DNA of 64,000 nt from Basidiobolus meristosporus CBS 931.73 (Eukaryota; Basidiobolomycota; Basidiobolomycetes; Basidiobolales; Basidiobolaceae), in the NCBI GenBank assembly GCA_002104905.1, contig MCFE01000287.1, positions 39,015 through 103,014 on the forward strand, read 5' to 3'. The notes under the pieces were generated by a model, which made no database searches, had not been told where the DNA came from, and was given only the letters and a program-made list of their open reading frames with translations. Shown piece by piece: positions 60,201 through 64,000 of this stretch (positions are counted from its first letter, which is position 1; every line of letters starts with the position of its first letter). The position numbers and the translations under genes were made by a program.

Positions 60201-61246
60201 AGGACATAGAGGACAAGAAGCCACCTACAATACCACAGCTCAGAGGTACTACTGGGAAAACATGTACCATGATATCCAGCACTTTGTTGAGTCATGTGTG
60301 GCCTGCCAGAAGAGATCCTCCAAGCGTTATGAAGAACCACTGCATCCTACTTACACAATCTGTCTATGGCAAAAGGTTGGTATTGACCTTGTCCACATGC
60401 CAACAGCTGGGTCAAAAAAGTACCTGATTGTTGCCAGAGATGACCTTAGTGGATGGGCAGAGGCTCGAGCCTTGCCCAACAACAAGAGCCATACCATATG
60501 GAGATTTATACTTGAAGACATCATCTGCAGATTTGGCTGCATCCAACAGTTTGTTGCTGACAGAGGAGAGATGACATCCCAAATGATCCAGGAGTTGTGC
60601 TCAAAGTACAAGATACACATTGCTTTTACAACAGCTTACCACCCTCAAGCCAATGGAATGATAGAGCGAGGACATGGACCATTGGTGAACTCTCTTGTCA
60701 AGACCTGTGAGAATAACACAACACTGTGGCCACAGCAATTACATCTAGCACTCTGGGCAGATAGAATTACTACCAAGAGAACAACTGGATTATTGCCATT
60801 CAAGCTACTCTATGGACATGACTGCATACTACTAGTTGAGTTAAACACAGTCACTTGGAACTCATTGAATTGGAGATCCAATATGCAGACTGAAGACCTC
60901 CTTGCAACTTGCATACAGCAACTTGATCACCATGACTTGAATATCAGCAGAGCTGCTGAACAACTTAAAGATACACAACTAAAGAACAAGGTGCCCTTTG
61001 AAATCACACCCAATAAGACCAAAACCACTATCACTAGGAGACCCAGTACTACTCTATGATTCCACCTGGGACAAACAATGGAGTTGGAAGTTTGACAACA
61101 AATGGACTGGCCCCTACCTCAGTTCCAAAGTGATTGGAAATGGAAGTTATTACATATCTGAGCTTGACAACACCCAGTTGAGAGCACCAGTTGCTGGAAA
61201 CCAACTTAAGTTATTCAAGCATAGGAATTTTGCACATCAAGATTAG
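57260..61246 (+). pseudogene. gypsy pol (protease-RT-RNase H-integrase), multiply broken
   Basis: One reading frame is interrupted by stops at 57655 (TGA), 58351 (TGA) and 59611 (TAA), with a frameshift near 61000-61057. Domains in order: protease CHIDSGSEICVMPLDFW (57790-57850 region), ANFDLLLGRPWE; RT YPLPRGLQADVHDLLKKKIE, DLYSGYDQIPLDETSRDMFA, TPFGLLRMTRLSQGATNSMA, catalytic AVFVDDIGIKG; RNase H LTVNASLIGAGALLGQ (Asn where the first catalytic Asp is usual), then HIPGKTNVVADALSRKGP; integrase zinc segment HRGQEATYNTTAQRYYW with CVACQKR, catalytic core VGIDLVHMP, FVADRGEM, YHPQANGMIERGH; C-terminal WTGPYLSSKVIGNGSYYISE. Clearly non-functional. Confidence 0.9.
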
Positions 61247-61285
61247 TTTGCTTTTACCCACGTTCAAAGCTGAGAGGGGGGTGGA

Positions 61286-61901
61286 TGTAGTGGAGTGACA
61301 GTGACACCCACTGACAGATGTGCTCATTCCCTTATTTTCTACTTCCCTATATCTCTACTACACTTATTCTAGTTTTATCCCATTTGTCTTACCCAATCAG
61401 TACTATCCCATAAGCCGGTTGACTATCACACCTGCTTACCTTATTGCATAAGTTACCCCTCACTTTATGTAAGATTACTAGCTATAAGTACTTCTATATT
61501 AGGCAAGTACCCGTGCCAGTACCCGTGACACATGATCAACCTGTGTCACCATCCCTACCATTTCCATACCATATATGGTATCCCCATGTTACACAGGTTT
61601 CAGAATACTGATTCCTGATTGGTTGGATGTGCTGTGCCTCTAGGAACCTTCCAGCACCTACTTAGAACATTCTTAGGTCATTCTGATGTCATTAAGATTT
61701 CTATTGATATCTGGAACCTTCTGGAACACCATGATTAGTAATCACTTAGCCAGTAACAAAAGTATATAAGGGAGGCTATCCCTCAACAATGTATCATCAT
61801 CCCTTTTATCAATATACCAACTTGTTGATTAGTGTGATCACTGCTACCTGCTGCTACCTGAACTTCCAACCCCAGACCACAGGATACTCCCAGGAAACCG
61901 C
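61286..61901 (+). repeat. gypsy 3' LTR, first part
   Basis: Starts TGTAGTGGAGTG right after the polypurine tract. It includes TATATAAGG (about 61766-61774). It is homologous in reverse complement to 62100-62700 (shared blocks GGCAAGTACCCG, CCATATATGGTAT, CAGGTTTCAGA, ACTGATTCCTGATTGGTTG). It is interrupted at 61901 by the solo LTR. Confidence 0.75.
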
Positions 61902-62705
61902 TGTGGTGGTGTAGAGGTACTCCTGGGAGAAGCTACACAACTCAAGGTGTGTGAGGTGTCTGATGGGTGCAATAACCTCTGTGTCTAAACTGCTGGTGTC
62001 TTTGTCAATATGTTACTATGGTAAAAGCTCCTGCTTCTCTAGCTTCCTAGGTGCTCCAAGTGTCTCCAAAGGCCTCTGTGTGTCTTGTGCACTACCCTGA
62101 AAAGCTCCTTGATGGCAGGTCTGAGATGTACTGTTGAAGGCAGGTGCAGTGATCAACTGCTAATCAATAAGGAAGAAGTGTTACTGATAGAAGGGATGAT
62201 TTATTGATGAGGGATTGCTTTCCCTTACATACTTTTCCTGATTGCCAAGTGATTACTAATGACAAGGTTCTAGAAGATTCTAGGTATCAGTGGAATTCTT
62301 GATGACATCACTATGAGCTAAAAATATGCCAAGAATGTCCTGGAAGGTTCTAAAAGGCACAGCACTCTCAACCAATCAGGAATCAGTAGTCTGAAACCTG
62401 TGCAACATAGAAATACCATATATGGTATTGAAATGGTAGAGATGGTAACACAGACCTAGGTCATGTGTCACGGGTACTGACGCGGGTACTTGCCTTATAT
62501 AGATACATCTACTGATCACAAAGCTGAATAACATCTGGGATAACTAATGCTAATAACTAATCAGGGTAAACATCATACGGGGATAATACTGATAATATGG
62601 GCAAAAGAAGAATGGGATAATACTGATAAGATAAAATATGGATAAGTATATCATAATGACTATATGAATAAACTTGTCTGTGGGAGGTATGTTTACCCTA
62701 CCACA
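61902..62705 (-). repeat. antisense solo LTR of a related gypsy family
   Basis: An 804-bp segment whose minus strand begins TGTGGTAGGGTAAAC and whose plus strand begins TGTGGTGGTGTAG, giving TG...CA ends. CCGC flanks it on both sides (61898-61901 and 62706-62709), with a shared A that allows reading the duplication as ACCGC. No internal coding sequence of that element is present, so it is a solo LTR. The minus strand carries the same blocks as the host LTR, such as TACCATATATGGTAT. Confidence 0.75.
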
Positions 62706-63164
62706 CCGCGCTGACAGTCAACTGACCTTAGAGGCACTACTTGTGAGGAATACTCAGAGTAGGTATCTTTTATTATATTTGATTCTTTCCCAAGTTTGTT
62801 CTTGTACAGACAAAGATACTTTTCTGTCTTTGTAACTATTGACCACAGCTGCATTCTTATCAAGTCCCTGCTGGTGGAGTTTACAGTTGTTTTGAATTTG
62901 GAAGCTTTAGTACATTGTCATCTCAAAGGATGCTGAACCCAGCACATACTTTTGTTAAGACACCAACCAAGTTGGGGATTGTAGCTCAATAGTTTTCCCT
63001 TGACAAGCTTGTGGCTTTATTCCTGTTCACATTAGATTAGAGGCAGAACCCAAGTATTCCTAGCAAGCTTTTGCCAGAGGTTATTGCACCCAGTGTACAC
63101 CCCACACACAAAACACTTGAGAAGTGTTGGACGTATCTCTCCCTTGGACTTATACACCACCACA
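62706..63164 (+). repeat. probable remainder of gypsy 3' LTR
   Basis: Most of this stretch has no close match elsewhere in the window. Its final part, GAGGTTATTGCACCCAGTGT through TATACACCACCACA, resembles the 3' end of the antisense solo LTR (GAGGTTATTGCACCCATCAG ... CTACACCACCACA). That supports it being the end of the interrupted gypsy LTR. Ends with CA at 63164. Confidence 0.6.
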
Positions 63165-64000
63165 GCGCAAAATGATCAAAGATCAGCTAATTTCTGGAGT
63201 GAAAATTGATCCCCCAGCTAATTTGGAGCACTGTGAAGCCTGCATATATGGGAAACAAGCCAGACAACCGTTCAAAAGCTCTGGGTTAATCAAAACTAAG
63301 AAAAAATTAGATCTAATTCACTTGGGTCTGTGTGGACCTATGAAAAATTTATCCTTAGGTGGGATGAAGTGTTTAATCACTTTTATTGATGATTATACAA
63401 GATACACATGGGTCTACTTCATGGAGAGAAAGGAAGAAGCTCTGTCTAAGCTCAGGGAGTTTAAAGCCATGGTGGAGAGAGAAACTGGTGAAAAAATCAG
63501 GAAAATACGCTCTGACAATGGTGGAGAATATACCTCAAAACTCTTCATCCACTTCTGCAAAATTCATGGGATAAAGCAAGAGCCTACTATACCATACTCC
63601 CCACAGTAAAATGGAGTAGCAGAACAAGCTAACAGATCAATAATTGATATGGCAAGATCTATGATCCATGATCAAAAATTATCCTATGATGTTTGGGTGG
63701 AATTAGTTGCCACTGCTGTATATCTTAAAAATAGGAGTTATAACAGAATACTTTGTGATTCTACTCCATTTGAAGCATGGTATGGATACAGACCAAGTGC
63801 AGAGCATCTAAGAATATTTGGGTGTACAGCATATGCCAAAACACTGGCCGGAAATCAGTCAAAATTTGAGCCAAAAAGTGTAAAATGCATATTTTTGGGC
63901 TACTGCAATGAGAGTAAGGCATACAGACTCTACAATACCAAAGCAAAGAAGCTGATCAAGTCCAGGGATGTGTTGTTTGATGAAAATTCAAAAATTTCAC
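63165..64000 (+). pseudogene. copia pol fragment (pre-integrase, integrase), continues off the right edge
   Basis: Translation resumes KMIKDQLISGVKIDPPANLE, then the GAG-pre-integrase zinc motif EHCEACIYGKQARQPF. Integrase core: LDLIHLGLCGPMKNLSLGGM, FIDDYTRYTWVYFM, RSDNGGEYTSKLF, and after a nonsense codon (TAA at 63607-63609, SPQ*NGVAEQANRS) the catalytic-Glu region NGVAEQANRSIIDMARSMIH. It continues ILCDSTPFEAWYGYRPSAEH, RIFGCTAYAKTL, CIFLGYCNESKAYRLYNT. This is probably the same element as the gag at 56243. About 60 residues between the protease and this point are missing. Confidence 0.88.

Larger units (their letters stand above)
57260..63164 (+). mobile_element. 5'-truncated Ty3/gypsy element inserted in copia
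   Basis: Internal gypsy sequence begins at about 57260 without a 5' LTR or primer site. Protease, RT, RNase H and integrase follow in order to 61246, then a purine tract GAGAGGGGGGTGGA (61272-61285) and a 3' LTR beginning TGTAGTGG at 61286. The LTR appears to run to 61901, be interrupted by an antisense solo LTR, and resume to CACCACCACA at 63164, where copia pol continues. The missing left end and a missing stretch of copia pol imply a deletion across the left junction. Confidence 0.8.

Overview
The window is eukaryotic nuclear DNA from a fungus, most likely an early-diverging (zygomycete-grade) lineage. The case for a fungus: most genes carry short introns (about 50-90 nt), some with recognisable TACTAAC-type branch sites. 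There are two full-size PDR-type ABCG transporters, a Vts1/Smaug RNA-binding protein, a GH17 glucan hydrolase on a membrane anchor, arrestin-like adaptors with PPxY motifs, and an ornithine aminotransferase without a mitochondrial presequence (as in yeast Car2). The case for an early branch: the Sec2-type Rab exchange factor has a C-terminal part that resembles animal Rabin8, and the Sac3 protein is long, with extra C-terminal exons. I cannot name the genus.

Layout. 0-16 kb is ordinary housekeeping sequence: a possible partial gene at the left edge, SGT1, glutathione reductase, a VTS1-like SAM-domain protein, a Rabin8/Sec2-like GEF, a hypothetical protein, RNase H1, a C2H2 zinc-finger factor and a mitochondrial PPR protein. 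16.2-30.4 kb holds two adjacent inverted gene pairs. The first is two nearly identical ornithine aminotransferase genes, head to head, in 1679-bp arms around a 1089-bp spacer. The second is two PDR transporters, tail to tail, 114 bp apart, with long stretches of identical DNA. 31-50 kb returns to single genes: a GH17 enzyme, a mitochondrial-type hypothetical protein, UTP5/WDR43, fructosamine-3-kinase-like, an arrestin, VPS34, a second arrestin, a candidate twin-CX3C small protein, uroporphyrinogen-III synthase, PRMT1 and a CRAL-TRIO protein. 50.2-54.8 kb is SAC3/GANP. From 55.36 kb to the right edge is a nest of decayed LTR retrotransposons: a copia fragment, a second copia element, a 5'-truncated gypsy element inside that, and an antisense solo LTR inside the gypsy LTR.

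How the genes relate. There is no operon-like or biosynthetic cluster logic. Local links that may matter: the arrestin paralogues share an intron position and flank VPS34 (PI3P synthesis, endosomal sorting), a membrane-traffic neighbourhood. The aminotransferase and transporter pairs appear to be homogenised by gene conversion between inverted copies, while their promoters (aminotransferases) or their N termini, linkers and parts of the membrane domains (transporters) have diverged.

I did not find a defence island, CRISPR array or clearly new enzymatic system. The observations most worth following are the twin inverted, conversion-homogenised pairs and a copia element whose apparent primer-binding site matches the anticodon arm of initiator tRNA-Met and overlaps the gag start codon.
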